From: Thalassotalea sp. 273M-4
GTDB lineage: Bacteria > Pseudomonadota > Gammaproteobacteria > Enterobacterales > Alteromonadaceae
Direction: 5' to 3'
NCBI RefSeq assembly: GCF_041410465.1
Contig: NZ_CP166961.1
Location: 1,922,001 to 1,986,000 of the forward strand
Length of the DNA: 64,000 nt
Below are positions 56,201-64,000 of this stretch, piece after piece (positions within the stretch are counted from its first letter, which is position 1; each line of letters begins with the position of its first letter). The position numbers and the translations under genes were made by a program. The notes beneath the pieces are model-generated. The model was not told where the DNA came from and made no database searches. It saw only the letters and a list, made by a program, of their open reading frames with translations.

Positions 56201-57420
56201 TACCGTAACCCTAATGCGACATCTTCAATAATGTAATTACCATTAAATTCAGGATGTTGATGACCAAGCGGTTCTATTTCAAAAAAACCCTGCTCTTCGC
56301 TGCTCAAGCTTTGAAAACCATTGATAACCCCATAAACCCAAACTTCCGGATCGAGTTCTAGTTGATGTTGTTGATGATATTCAAGGGCCGATAACACTTG
56401 GCCCGAGTCAATAATTTGGCAAAAGTAATGCTCAACAGATTGTTTAACGATATCACTGTCAATATTAATGTCTTCAATGTCTTGCACATCGTATGCTTGT
56501 CCTTCTCGCTCGCTTTGTTCAAGCAAGCGGCTGTGACGAACTTGTTTAATACCGGCGACAATTTGGCTAAATAAGGCATCGTGTTCAATGTTATTGACAT
56601 CGACACTCGCGGGTTTAAGCATCGCTTTTGCTTGATTAAACACCAACGCAATATGATGACTTGCACTGTGATCTTTCACTTGATAATCAGGGTTTTGCTG
56701 TTGATGTAAAACAAAACCTTTTAACAATTGTGAACGATGCAAGTATTGACGGAATTTGCCAAGTAAATCGATTAGTTTAGATTGAGCAATACTCAACTCT
56801 TGGCTAATTTCACTGTGACTGCGCTGTAAATGTACCACCAATAATCGACGTAATTCGCGAGAACTGCCTGCAAGTTTGGCCAGCTCATCAAACTGAAACA
56901 TTTCGAGCTGTTGACGCATTTCGGTTAACTGGCTTTGGGCTAATTCGTTTTCACGAATCTTGGCATTAATTGAAGCAACATAACCAAACTCATTATGAAT
57001 ACGGCGCCAAAGGTTGCGCACGTTAGACTTTAAGCTGTCAACCAAGGCGTAAACTTGCTCGGTTAAATCTTCCATAAAAACTTCGCTGTCGCTAAAGTTT
57101 TGATGATGCAACGCTTCTTTGTAATGGTTAGTAATGGTTTTAATGGTCGAAAGCTTGGTCCCTATATTGGCATCAAGTTGACGGTTTTTCTCATCTTTTA
57201 GGTTTTGCTCTAAAAGTGTACGAATAGAACTTCGTAAACGTAAGTCTTCACCTGGCTCAGGACGCCAAAGCACCCCAAGTTCCACTAGCTTGTCTAAGAC
57301 CTTAGCGTCATGTTCAAGCTCATTAACCCGCCCTGACAAATAGGCGTTCATAATCACCTCAGAGTGTCGGGCTAAGGCTCTTAACAGTTTTATCCCAGCG
57401 CTATGCAGTGCCTGACTCAC
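56200..57420 (-). CDS. Helical kleisin-like subunit (MksF/JetA-like)
   Basis: The 406-residue soluble, mainly helical protein has a winged-helix-like start (ALHSAGIKLLRALARHSEVIMNAYLSGRVNELEHDAKVLDKLVELGVLWRP), a long helical middle (about 90-240) and an acidic C-terminal third. Position between the MksE-like gene and the Toprim gene, start overlap by 4 bp (GTGA) and the absence of any other candidate make it the probable kleisin. Direct similarity to MksF or JetA is weak to my eye. Similar genes may carry misleading database names. Confidence 0.65.
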   Translation of the reverse strand: MSQALHSAGIKLLRALARHSEVIMNAYLSGRVNELEHDAKVLDKLVELGVLWRPEPGEDLRLRSSIRTLLEQNLKDEKNRQLDANIGTKLSTIKTITNHYKEALHHQNFSDSEVFMEDLTEQVYALVDSLKSNVRNLWRRIHNEFGYVASINAKIRENELAQSQLTEMRQQLEMFQFDELAKLAGSSRELRRLLVVHLQRSHSEISQELSIAQSKLIDLLGKFRQYLHRSQLLKGFVLHQQQNPDYQVKDHSASHHIALVFNQAKAMLKPASVDVNNIEHDALFSQIVAGIKQVRHSRLLEQSEREGQAYDVQDIEDINIDSDIVKQSVEHYFCQIIDSGQVLSALEYHQQHQLELDPEVWVYGVINGFQSLSSEEQGFFEIEPLGHQHPEFNGNYIIEDVALGLR

Positions 57421-58052
57421 AGAAGATCTCCTTGGCTAATCGCTTGCTCTGCTTGTTCGCTTAGGTTTAAAGTCTCACTTTCATCAATGTAACGAATGAC
57501 ATCAAACAAATAATCAACCTTACCCGTGGCTAAATAAAGTTGATTGTCGGGGTTTGGACGCAGCAAATACCCTAAGTCTTGCAAGCGTTTAAAAACCAGT
57601 TTTAATTGGCCGTCAATGGTATTACTTGATGAATTGAACAAAGGGTATTTAGAAATTTTCGCCAGCTGTTCACTAAAGGCAGGGGTGTCTTCAATCACCG
57701 ATTGTAACTCCCCTAATCGCACCACACTGCCTTGTGATAATGGTGCGTTGTCACCTTTGGCTTCTTGCACTAACACCAACCATTCCACCAATGGCATTAA
57801 TGACGCGCACACTTCTTTAAACTGTTGTGAAACCACTTTACGCTCGTCATCACCTATGCTTTGATAAGCGCAAAATAAGACCTCACCTTCAGCGGCTTTA
57901 GCAATAGTTCGGTTCATCAAATTTAACTGTTTTTCAACGGCGTCATAATTTTCACTGTTTTGCAAAAACACGTAGGCCATTTCATCACTGGTGCGACAGA
58001 TAAAGCCACCACTGAGCAAGATTTCCATCACCTGACCGAATTGACTTATCAT
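57417..58052 (-). CDS. MksE/JetB-like small subunit (DUF4194-type)
   Basis: The 211-residue protein fits the KITE/MksE pattern: an N-terminal winged helix (FGQVMEILLSGGFICRTSDEMAYVFL), the segment VEKQLNLMNRTIAKAAEGEVLFCAY, which corresponds to the LN-LMN-L motif before the beta hairpin of MksE/JetB, and a second winged helix near 150-190 with DLGYLLR and LYLATGKVDYL. In condensins this subunit bridges kleisin and SMC heads. The ATG overlaps the SMC stop by 4 bp (ATGA). Confidence 0.72.
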   Translation of the reverse strand: MISQFGQVMEILLSGGFICRTSDEMAYVFLQNSENYDAVEKQLNLMNRTIAKAAEGEVLFCAYQSIGDDERKVVSQQFKEVCASLMPLVEWLVLVQEAKGDNAPLSQGSVVRLGELQSVIEDTPAFSEQLAKISKYPLFNSSSNTIDGQLKLVFKRLQDLGYLLRPNPDNQLYLATGKVDYLFDVIRYIDESETLNLSEQAEQAISQGDLL

Positions 58053-61000
58053 AATGATGCTCCTATTTGCTGTGCTTGTTGACGCTGTTTTAATCGCTCA
58101 CTAATGGGGTTTACCTTTGGTGTCACTTTACGAAGTTTCTGCTCTTTTGCATCTTTATCAATTAAATAGCGATTGGTAAAAAAGTGCAATACGTCTGACT
58201 CAGGGTTTGGAAAGGCACCAATAACCGTGATGTTATTGGCCAAACAGGCATCGAAAATCTTCTTCACGTTTTTATTCGCAAGAGTACCGATCTCATCAAT
58301 GGGCCAGTGCACAATAACCTCAGAATCGCCACGTAATAACCGGGTAAAAGCCAGTAAAAACTTACATAAAATCAAATACGCCATACCATGACTGGATGAC
58401 TCATTTAATTGCCTGTCGGTGCGAATATACAAGTCTGAATTACCCTCTTTTAAGTGCAATTCAATGTCTAAAAACTGGCCAATGCCACCGCTAATGGTGG
58501 TACGACCTAATACTTCCTGCACTTCACGAATGGTATCGGTATATTCTTGATCTGGCAGAGGCGCATTGTCATCGCGTAACCATGCTTGATGCAACTTGTT
58601 AAAGCGCAATAACTTCGGCCAAAAATCAAACTCGCTGATTTTTGAGCGTATTCTTACCGAAGATTGCGAAACGCCATCTAAGAACAGCTCCTTGTCGACC
58701 TCTTTTGTAATGCGCCTAGATTGCGACTCAATGCGTTTATCTATATCCGCTAAAATATTGTAATACTGAGTTAAATCATTACCAAAGTTAAGACCATTAT
58801 TGCGCACGCCTTCTAGGTGTTGCGGCACCATGACCGTTAATAAGCTATCGAGTTCTGAGATCATTTTACGGTGATCAAGGGTTTCAATACCTTGGGCATT
58901 ACTGATAAAACAATCTTTTCGAGCATGCTCCCACGCTTCGGTTAAACTGATCCCAGACTTTTGCCCTATTAAGTTATCAAAGTGACTGACGTGAGCGCTT
59001 ATGTCGTGACTCGCGCGACTTTGCGCTTCAATCAACTCTTGCGTTTCACTGATGCGAGCACCAATACTGCTTTGCTCTGGATTAAACGTCACCTGTGGTA
59101 ATGCTAATAAAGCCAACTGCGGTTTTACTTGTTTTATTCTTTGTACCTGTTCGTTTTGCTCACTAAGTGCTTCTTCTAACTGACTAATTTGCTCTTGCAG
59201 TTGTTTTTTCTGCGATTTAAAACCGCCCGCTTTTTCAACCAATAAACGCTCTGCTTTCGCCTTTTGATCTTTGTGATGGCTTAACTGTTTAGTCTGTTCA
59301 GCTTTTTGCTCGGTAAACACTAAGGTATACCAACGTTTGTATTCAGAAACTTTGTCGCGATACTTGTTGGTGATGTCAATTTGCTCTTTTAATTGGCTTA
59401 ATTGTTGTTTTAGCAAACTGATTTGATCTACATCCACCTCTCGACTGGCAAGCTCATTTTTATACCACTGCTTACAGCTTTTAATGCCCTCTTTATATTG
59501 TTGTTCTGCGTTTTGACGTTGCTGCTCAATTTGCTCTATTTTAGTTTCAATATCATTTGCTAATTGCTGCCAATGAAGCTCATGCTCCATTTTTTCATCG
59601 TGTATTTGCTCGTCATCGCTTTCAAGCGCATCGGCTTTATTAAGCTGTAACTTTTGCATCGCTTTGGTTAATGCTTGAAGTTGTTGCTGATGCTTTAATT
59701 TGCGTTCTGCCAAGGCTTGTTTGTGCTGTGCTTTTAACTGTTCAACTTCGTCTTGAATGCGTTTACGCCCTTGCTCTTTAAATTGACATTGCGACAACAA
59801 TTGGGTGTGTTGCAATTCGAGATCTTTCACTTGGGCGTTTAATTTAACTAAGTTTGCTTCAATTTCAGCTTGGCCATTTTGTGCGGCTTGTAAATCTTGT
59901 TGGGCTATTTCCAACTGTTTTTGCAACTGGCTTTCGGTTTGCAAAATATCGGTTTCAGCAATGGCGTTAGTATCAAGAAGAACGCCAAAGACACTGTTTG
60001 CATGCGCCTTGTCAGGGCTCAACATTGGCGCTAAATCGGTACGAGATAACAGCTCAGGGTTAATTATTTTACCAAGCTCTGCTTCCCACCCTGGGCGCTC
60101 TTTTCGTAAAAACTCTAATAAGGTTTTATCACCGGGGTAAAGCCAAGCGTATATTTGATCTACTTTTTGTTGCTGTACACCAACCCCATGACGCGCTTTA
60201 TGAAGCTGCTCATTAGCGTTAAGTTGCTGTGTTTTTAATTGATTGAACCTCTGTTGCACGTTTTGCAGTTCCGTGCGTGCATGGTCTTCATCAAGTTGGG
60301 CATCTTGCAAGTTGGCTTGCAGTAGCGCCATGTCTTCTTGTTCTGACGATGTTGGTCCACTTAATTGGATTTGGGTAGAAACACGTTCAATGTTTAGGTT
60401 TGCTTGATTAATTTGACGGTCAAAATCGTCTTTAATTTCACTTCGCCTTTGTTCTTGCTTCTCTTTAAGCTCTTGTAATGCGTTACTTTCTTCTCGCATC
60501 ACTTGTTGAAGTTGGCTACGCGCTTGATCTTTATTACTATTTAATTCGACCTGATCTTTATTGTGTTTCTTTTCAAGCTCAGCCAAACGTTTATGATACG
60601 CGGCTTCAATATCTTGGTGCTCTGCGGTTAACAAAGCATGTTGTTCTGTTAATGATTGATGCTGAGATTGCCACGCCGAAACATTGTCGAGGTTGGCGGC
60701 ATGGGTCTCTATGTCTAAGTCTTGCCAGTTGTTAAATTCATCATCTATTTGATCAAGCTTTTTCTCAGCCGTTGTGGCCTCACCACGAGCTGCCGAAATA
60801 CGCTGATTAAGCTCATCTCTTTGCTCTTCAAATTCTTTACTGATACGTGTTAGTTGGCTTTTGTAGCTGTCTCTGTCGGATTCAGCTTTAACAATAGACT
60901 CGCTTAAACGCGACAAGTCAAGTGATAAAAGCTCAGCCAATTGTGCCAAACGTGATTCGGTTTGGACTAATGACGCATTGACTTGTTTTAATTTGTCATA

Positions 61001-61741
61001 CTGCGGCATTAATTGCTGAAATTCTTTAATTAATAAACACTCTTTGATCCAATCATCGAGTTGTTTTTTCGACAATTTATTGGTTGGCGTTTCTACCCCG
61101 TCCTCCTCTAAGATGGCGGCAATCATCGCTTTGATGGTTTCCATTTTGCCTTCTTTGGAATGCACCGCTTTAATGAGTTTTTCAACATGACGTAAACGGG
61201 CATGGCTTTCACATAAGCTAAAAAAGCGTGCACTGCTTAACAGCTCGCGCTTATTGCTACTTAGCGCCATAACGGCACGATCATTTTGGATGATTGCGCG
61301 ATATTCTTTGGTATTTAATGCTTTCGAGGTGACAATTTGTTGACGACGGAATGAACGAAAGATTTCAGCCACCGCAATAGAGCGGGTACCTGTAATGTCT
61401 TTGCCAATAAAGTCGCTGCTTTCAAAGCCTTTATCGACAAATCGATATACCACTCCGGTGGCTGATGAAGATAACACCGTCATGCACAAACGGTTATCCA
61501 AACGTTGATATTCAAAAATAATGAAGCTTGATTCGCGAGGTAAATACCAGGTTTGAAAATTATCACGGGTTGCTGGCACCACTTTATTGGGCGACTCACC
61601 GTAAAATACCGGCACTAATCGTTGTAGGGTGGTTTTCCCCGACGCATTGGTACCACAAATATTGGTATGACCATCAACCTGAAGTTCAACTAAACCCGGT
61701 AAATGTGTGTCGATTAAGATTATCCGCTTTAAGCCAGACAT
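58049..61741 (-). CDS. SMC/MukB-like coiled-coil ATPase (MksB/JetC-like)
   Basis: The 1230-residue protein has an N-terminal head with Walker A GTNASGKT at 30-37, followed by two long coiled-coil regions (about 240-520 and 600-1000, rich in Q, E, K, L) around a small hinge-like stretch (about 525-590, YPGDKTLLEFL...FGVLLDTNAI). The C-terminal head has the signature-like ESSSHGMAYLILCKFLLAF and Walker B IVHWPIDEIG with D1149-E1150. This is the SMC layout with a MukB-type mini-hinge. It leads a four-gene overlapping operon. Walker A GTNASGKT departs from the usual GxNGSGKS. Confidence 0.85.
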   Translation of the reverse strand: MSGLKRIILIDTHLPGLVELQVDGHTNICGTNASGKTTLQRLVPVFYGESPNKVVPATRDNFQTWYLPRESSFIIFEYQRLDNRLCMTVLSSSATGVVYRFVDKGFESSDFIGKDITGTRSIAVAEIFRSFRRQQIVTSKALNTKEYRAIIQNDRAVMALSSNKRELLSSARFFSLCESHARLRHVEKLIKAVHSKEGKMETIKAMIAAILEEDGVETPTNKLSKKQLDDWIKECLLIKEFQQLMPQYDKLKQVNASLVQTESRLAQLAELLSLDLSRLSESIVKAESDRDSYKSQLTRISKEFEEQRDELNQRISAARGEATTAEKKLDQIDDEFNNWQDLDIETHAANLDNVSAWQSQHQSLTEQHALLTAEHQDIEAAYHKRLAELEKKHNKDQVELNSNKDQARSQLQQVMREESNALQELKEKQEQRRSEIKDDFDRQINQANLNIERVSTQIQLSGPTSSEQEDMALLQANLQDAQLDEDHARTELQNVQQRFNQLKTQQLNANEQLHKARHGVGVQQQKVDQIYAWLYPGDKTLLEFLRKERPGWEAELGKIINPELLSRTDLAPMLSPDKAHANSVFGVLLDTNAIAETDILQTESQLQKQLEIAQQDLQAAQNGQAEIEANLVKLNAQVKDLELQHTQLLSQCQFKEQGRKRIQDEVEQLKAQHKQALAERKLKHQQQLQALTKAMQKLQLNKADALESDDEQIHDEKMEHELHWQQLANDIETKIEQIEQQRQNAEQQYKEGIKSCKQWYKNELASREVDVDQISLLKQQLSQLKEQIDITNKYRDKVSEYKRWYTLVFTEQKAEQTKQLSHHKDQKAKAERLLVEKAGGFKSQKKQLQEQISQLEEALSEQNEQVQRIKQVKPQLALLALPQVTFNPEQSSIGARISETQELIEAQSRASHDISAHVSHFDNLIGQKSGISLTEAWEHARKDCFISNAQGIETLDHRKMISELDSLLTVMVPQHLEGVRNNGLNFGNDLTQYYNILADIDKRIESQSRRITKEVDKELFLDGVSQSSVRIRSKISEFDFWPKLLRFNKLHQAWLRDDNAPLPDQEYTDTIREVQEVLGRTTISGGIGQFLDIELHLKEGNSDLYIRTDRQLNESSSHGMAYLILCKFLLAFTRLLRGDSEVIVHWPIDEIGTLANKNVKKIFDACLANNITVIGAFPNPESDVLHFFTNRYLIDKDAKEQKLRKVTPKVNPISERLKQRQQAQQIGASL

Positions 61742-61980
61742 AAAAACATAGCATCCTTATTTAATTCTTTAGCTATAGTATGTGTCCACCGTAAATGTGT
61801 AAATACTCTGAGCTGTAAAAGCGTTTAATTGGGTTAATTATCAGCAACAGTTGCTAATACATTAACCGAAAAGTCAAATATTGCGCCCGAATATCCTAAA
61901 CAGCACGTGGTTACGTACATTGTTGCCTACAATAAGATAATGCTATTATGTTGACACGTTTTTCAACACATTGAGAATTG

Positions 61981-62628
61981 ATGAAGCATTATCAACTTTA
62001 TATATTTGACTGGGACGGCACCCTAATGGACTCGATTGGCAAGATCGTGCTCTCTTTGCAAAACGCGGCCGCATTAAGTCAATTATCTATCCCCACCGCC
62101 GAGCAAGTGAAAGGCATTATAGGTGCCAGCCTTAATGAAGCCGCCCATATGTTATTTCCGAAAATTAACGACTCGCAAAAGCAACAATTAATTTTTCACT
62201 ACAAAGATCAATACCTAAATCAAAACAACACGCCTACCCCACTTTATGCCAATACCCGACAATTACTGACCGGGTTAAAACAGCAAAGTAAAACCCTAGC
62301 CGTTGCCACTGGCAAAGCCAGAGTGGGGTTAGAAAAAGTGATGGCTGAGTCGAACACCAAACACTTTTTCACCACCACCCGAACGTGTGACGATGCCCAT
62401 TCAAAACCGCATCCGCAAATGATTGAACAAATTTTAGATGAGCTTAAAGTGCCTGCCAGTAAAGCCTTAATGATAGGTGACAGTTATTACGACCTTGAAA
62501 TGGCGCGCAATGCCAAAGTGGATAGCCTAGGGCTAACCCATGGCGCAGCAAACTTTCAAACGCTGTCAAAATGCAAACCAAAGGCTATTGTTCATTCTAT
62601 GGAAGAATTGTCGAAATTGGTTTTATAG
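61981..62628 (+). CDS. HAD-superfamily phosphatase (Gph-like)
   Basis: The 215-residue HAD-IA hydrolase has nucleophile D10 and acid D12 in IFDWDGTLMDS, the motif II threonine in AVATGK, the motif III lysine in KPHPQM, and motif IV in MIGDSYYDLEMA. The all-helical cap lies at 20-90. It resembles the phosphoglycolate phosphatase/YieH-type phosphatases; the substrate is unknown. ATG 61981 is preferred over the TTG one codon upstream. Single gene, divergent from the SMC operon. Confidence 0.88.
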   Translation: MKHYQLYIFDWDGTLMDSIGKIVLSLQNAAALSQLSIPTAEQVKGIIGASLNEAAHMLFPKINDSQKQQLIFHYKDQYLNQNNTPTPLYANTRQLLTGLKQQSKTLAVATGKARVGLEKVMAESNTKHFFTTTRTCDDAHSKPHPQMIEQILDELKVPASKALMIGDSYYDLEMARNAKVDSLGLTHGAANFQTLSKCKPKAIVHSMEELSKLVL

Positions 62629-62682
62629 CGACGCTTTTAACAGAATGGTTTGGTTATAAAAAAGTAACAAACATTCACACCT

Positions 62683-62714
62683 AGATTACTAGATGTTTAG
62701 ACGTCTAGATTGAC
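62683..62714 (+). promoter_or_regulatory. MetJ operator (four tandem met boxes)
   Basis: Four contiguous 8-mers AGATTACT, AGATGTTT, AGACGTCT and AGATTGAC match the AGACGTCT met box at 5, 6, 8 and 3-4 positions. They overlap the -35 element TTGACA (62710-62715), so MetJ with SAM would block transcription. Confidence 0.85.
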
Positions 62715-62732
62715 AAAACAACAAATTCCTAT

Positions 62733-62769
62733 ATCATGCAGCTATTGTTCAATACCTGCATGATTTTTT
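62733..62769 (+). promoter_or_regulatory. Near-perfect palindrome with T run overlapping the -10 of the MetT-like gene
   Basis: ATCATGCAG (62733-62741) and TATTG pair with CAATA and CTGCATGAT (62756-62764), broken only by one C-C mismatch, followed by six T's directly before the ATG. It looks like an intrinsic terminator for read-through from the upstream gene. The -10 TATCAT (62732-62737; 16-bp spacer from TTGACA) is inside the left arm, so local transcripts would not carry the whole hairpin. Confidence 0.7.
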
Positions 62770-62771
62770 AT

Positions 62772-64000
62772 ATGGAAACTCAAACTGCAAAAGCGAGTGC
62801 GCTTTTACCCATATTATTTTTTATCGCTATTTTTGTTGGCGTCGGCAGTTACTTTACATCGCAAGGTGTAGATTTTGCGTTCTACCAATTACCAGCCCAT
62901 ATTGCCATTTTACCGGCGATTTTATTGGCGGTTTTGATGTCGTCTAAAAAAAGCAACGAAACCATTAGCACATTCATTAAGGGGGCTGGTCACAGTAATA
63001 TCATCACCATGTGCTTGATTTACTTACTTGCTGGTGCTTTTAGCGTGATTGCAAAATCAACGGGTGGCGTAAATGCGGTCGTCGATTTAGGTTTAGCGAT
63101 TATTCCATCTTGGTTTTTACTGCCGGGTATTTTTATCATCAGTGCGTTAATTGCCACGGCTATGGGAACCTCAATGGGCACCATTGCTGCTGTTGCTCCT
63201 GTTGCATTTGGTATTGGCGAGACAGCTCAAATTGATGGCGCGGTGATGGCTGGCGCGGTATTTAGTGGTGCTATTTTTGGTGACAATTTATCGATTATTT
63301 CAGACACCACCATTGCCGCAACCCGTACCCAAGGATGTCGCATGAAAGATAAGTTTGCGCAAAACATTAAAATTTCATTGCCCGCGGCACTTATTACGAT
63401 TGTGTTATTGACGTGGTTTAATAACCCCGGTGAAATGACTAATTCAATGCCAGAAAACCCATTGTTAGCATTACCCTATTTAGTGATTTTAGTATTGGCC
63501 GTTAGCGGTGTTAACGTATTTGCGGTATTAACCGCTGGCATTTTATTAGCCGGTATTAGTGGCTTAATCACGGGCGAGCATTCCTTACTAACCTTATCGA
63601 AAAACATTGGTGAAGGTTTTGTTTCCATGCAGGAAATTTTTATTCTGTCACTACTGATTGGTGGATTAAGCGAAATAACCCGCGCTGAAGGTGGCTTAAT
63701 TGCCATTCAAAAAAGCATTGGCAAACTTATTGCTAAAGCCAAAAACAGTCATGTTGCGGCTCAATTTGGTATTTCAATGACCACCGCATTAACCAATATT
63801 GGCGTGGCGAACAACACGGTTGCGATTTTAATAACCGGCGATTTAAACCGCGAAATGGCACAAAAGCATGGTATTAAGGCGGCGAAAGCCGCAAGTTTGG
63901 TTGATATTGCCGCGTGTATCGTACAGGGCCTTATTCCATGGGGTGCACAAGCTTTGTTATTAGGCTCTTTATTTGCGCTAAATCCGGTTTCAGTCGTAAC
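62772..64000 (+). CDS. metT: NhaC-family transporter, MetT-like methionine transporter (3' end cut)
   Basis: The reading frame opens at ATG 62772 and runs 409 codons to the window edge. It encodes a polytopic inner-membrane protein of the NhaC Na+/H+ antiporter family, with GTSMGTIAAVAPVAFGIG, GAIFGDNLSIISDTTIAATRTQG and ALTNIGVANNTVAIL. MetJ boxes upstream point to methionine. A NhaC-type transporter called MetT has been predicted as a MetJ-regulated methionine transporter in Vibrio and Shewanella, which fits here. No Shine-Dalgarno is visible because a terminator-like palindrome occupies the space before the start. Confidence 0.82.
   Translation, partial: METQTAKASALLPILFFIAIFVGVGSYFTSQGVDFAFYQLPAHIAILPAILLAVLMSSKKSNETISTFIKGAGHSNIITMCLIYLLAGAFSVIAKSTGGVNAVVDLGLAIIPSWFLLPGIFIISALIATAMGTSMGTIAAVAPVAFGIGETAQIDGAVMAGAVFSGAIFGDNLSIISDTTIAATRTQGCRMKDKFAQNIKISLPAALITIVLLTWFNNPGEMTNSMPENPLLALPYLVILVLAVSGVNVFAVLTAGILLAGISGLITGEHSLLTLSKNIGEGFVSMQEIFILSLLIGGLSEITRAEGGLIAIQKSIGKLIAKAKNSHVAAQFGISMTTALTNIGVANNTVAILITGDLNREMAQKHGIKAAKAASLVDIAACIVQGLIPWGAQALLLGSLFALNPVSVV

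Noticed and set aside
58049..61741. The SMC gene as MukB, SbcC or RecN
   Set aside because: MukB is larger and is accompanied by MukF/MukE; SbcC pairs with SbcD and RecN has a different head. The neighbours here are an MksE-like subunit and a Toprim gene.
1..64000. CRISPR arrays, insertion sequences, prophage or integron
   Set aside because: No regularly spaced repeats, transposase, integrase or phage structural genes were seen on either strand.

Overview
The window is a gene-dense, roughly 40% GC stretch of a marine gammaproteobacterial chromosome. Gene content and order (prmC-prfA-hemA next to lolB-ispE-prs-rplY-pth-ychF; thrS-infC-rpmI-rplT; yffB-dapE; purM-purN; hda; bepA-yfgD opposite perM; MetJ, FadR and LexA sites) fit Alteromonadales, most likely Colwelliaceae (Thalassotalea or Colwellia-like). 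This assignment is inference from synteny and protein similarity remembered from known families; no database was searched. I see no insertion sequence, prophage, integrase or CRISPR array.

Layout. 1-8.3 kb: translation termination, haem entry, lipoprotein sorting, isoprenoid, PRPP and ribosome-associated genes. 8.3-9.0 kb: a candidate sigma54-driven small RNA unit and a small exported protein. 9.0-13.4 kb: purU, then ackA-pta. 13.5-18.2 kb: accessory region with a decayed thiamine-diphosphate enzyme, a SulA-like gene behind two LexA boxes, YchJ and an RstAB-like two-component system. 18.2-24.3 kb: xthA, rlmA, yfbV, a gene-free stretch with DnaA boxes, then yffB-dapE-M15 peptidase. 24.3-30.7 kb: bamC (without dapA), gcvR-bcp, perM-tusA-like, bepA-yfgD. 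30.7-38.2 kb: an uncharacterised lipoprotein metallopeptidase, hda with a DUF2066 gene, purMN, yafJ. 38.4-45.2 kb: fadE under a FadR-type operator, a choline-monooxygenase-like Rieske oxygenase, an APC permease and a GST. 45.3-49.9 kb: purC, rplT-rpmI-infC (AUU start)-thrS. 50.4-55.2 kb: CPXCG protein, riboflavin synthase, MATE pump, tRNA-Val, a frameshifted zinc-ribbon gene, an acyl-CoA ligase. 55.3-61.7 kb: a four-gene SMC operon. 61.9-64 kb: a HAD phosphatase and the start of a MetJ-controlled NhaC-family transporter (MetT-like).

The most interesting unit is the overlapping operon at 61741-55340 (minus): a 1230-residue SMC/MukB-like ATPase, an MksE/JetB-like small subunit, a 406-residue helical kleisin-like subunit and a 286-residue Toprim protein with a JetD-like E...DYDPKG core. 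It has the parts of a Wadjet/MksBEFG plasmid-restriction condensin, but the order is C-B-A-D, the Walker A is unusual, and the Toprim subunit is short. Second are the putative sigma54-dependent sRNA at about 8447-8569, the MetJ-box array with a promoter nested in a terminator-like palindrome upstream of the MetT-like gene, and the SulA-like gene with tandem LexA boxes.
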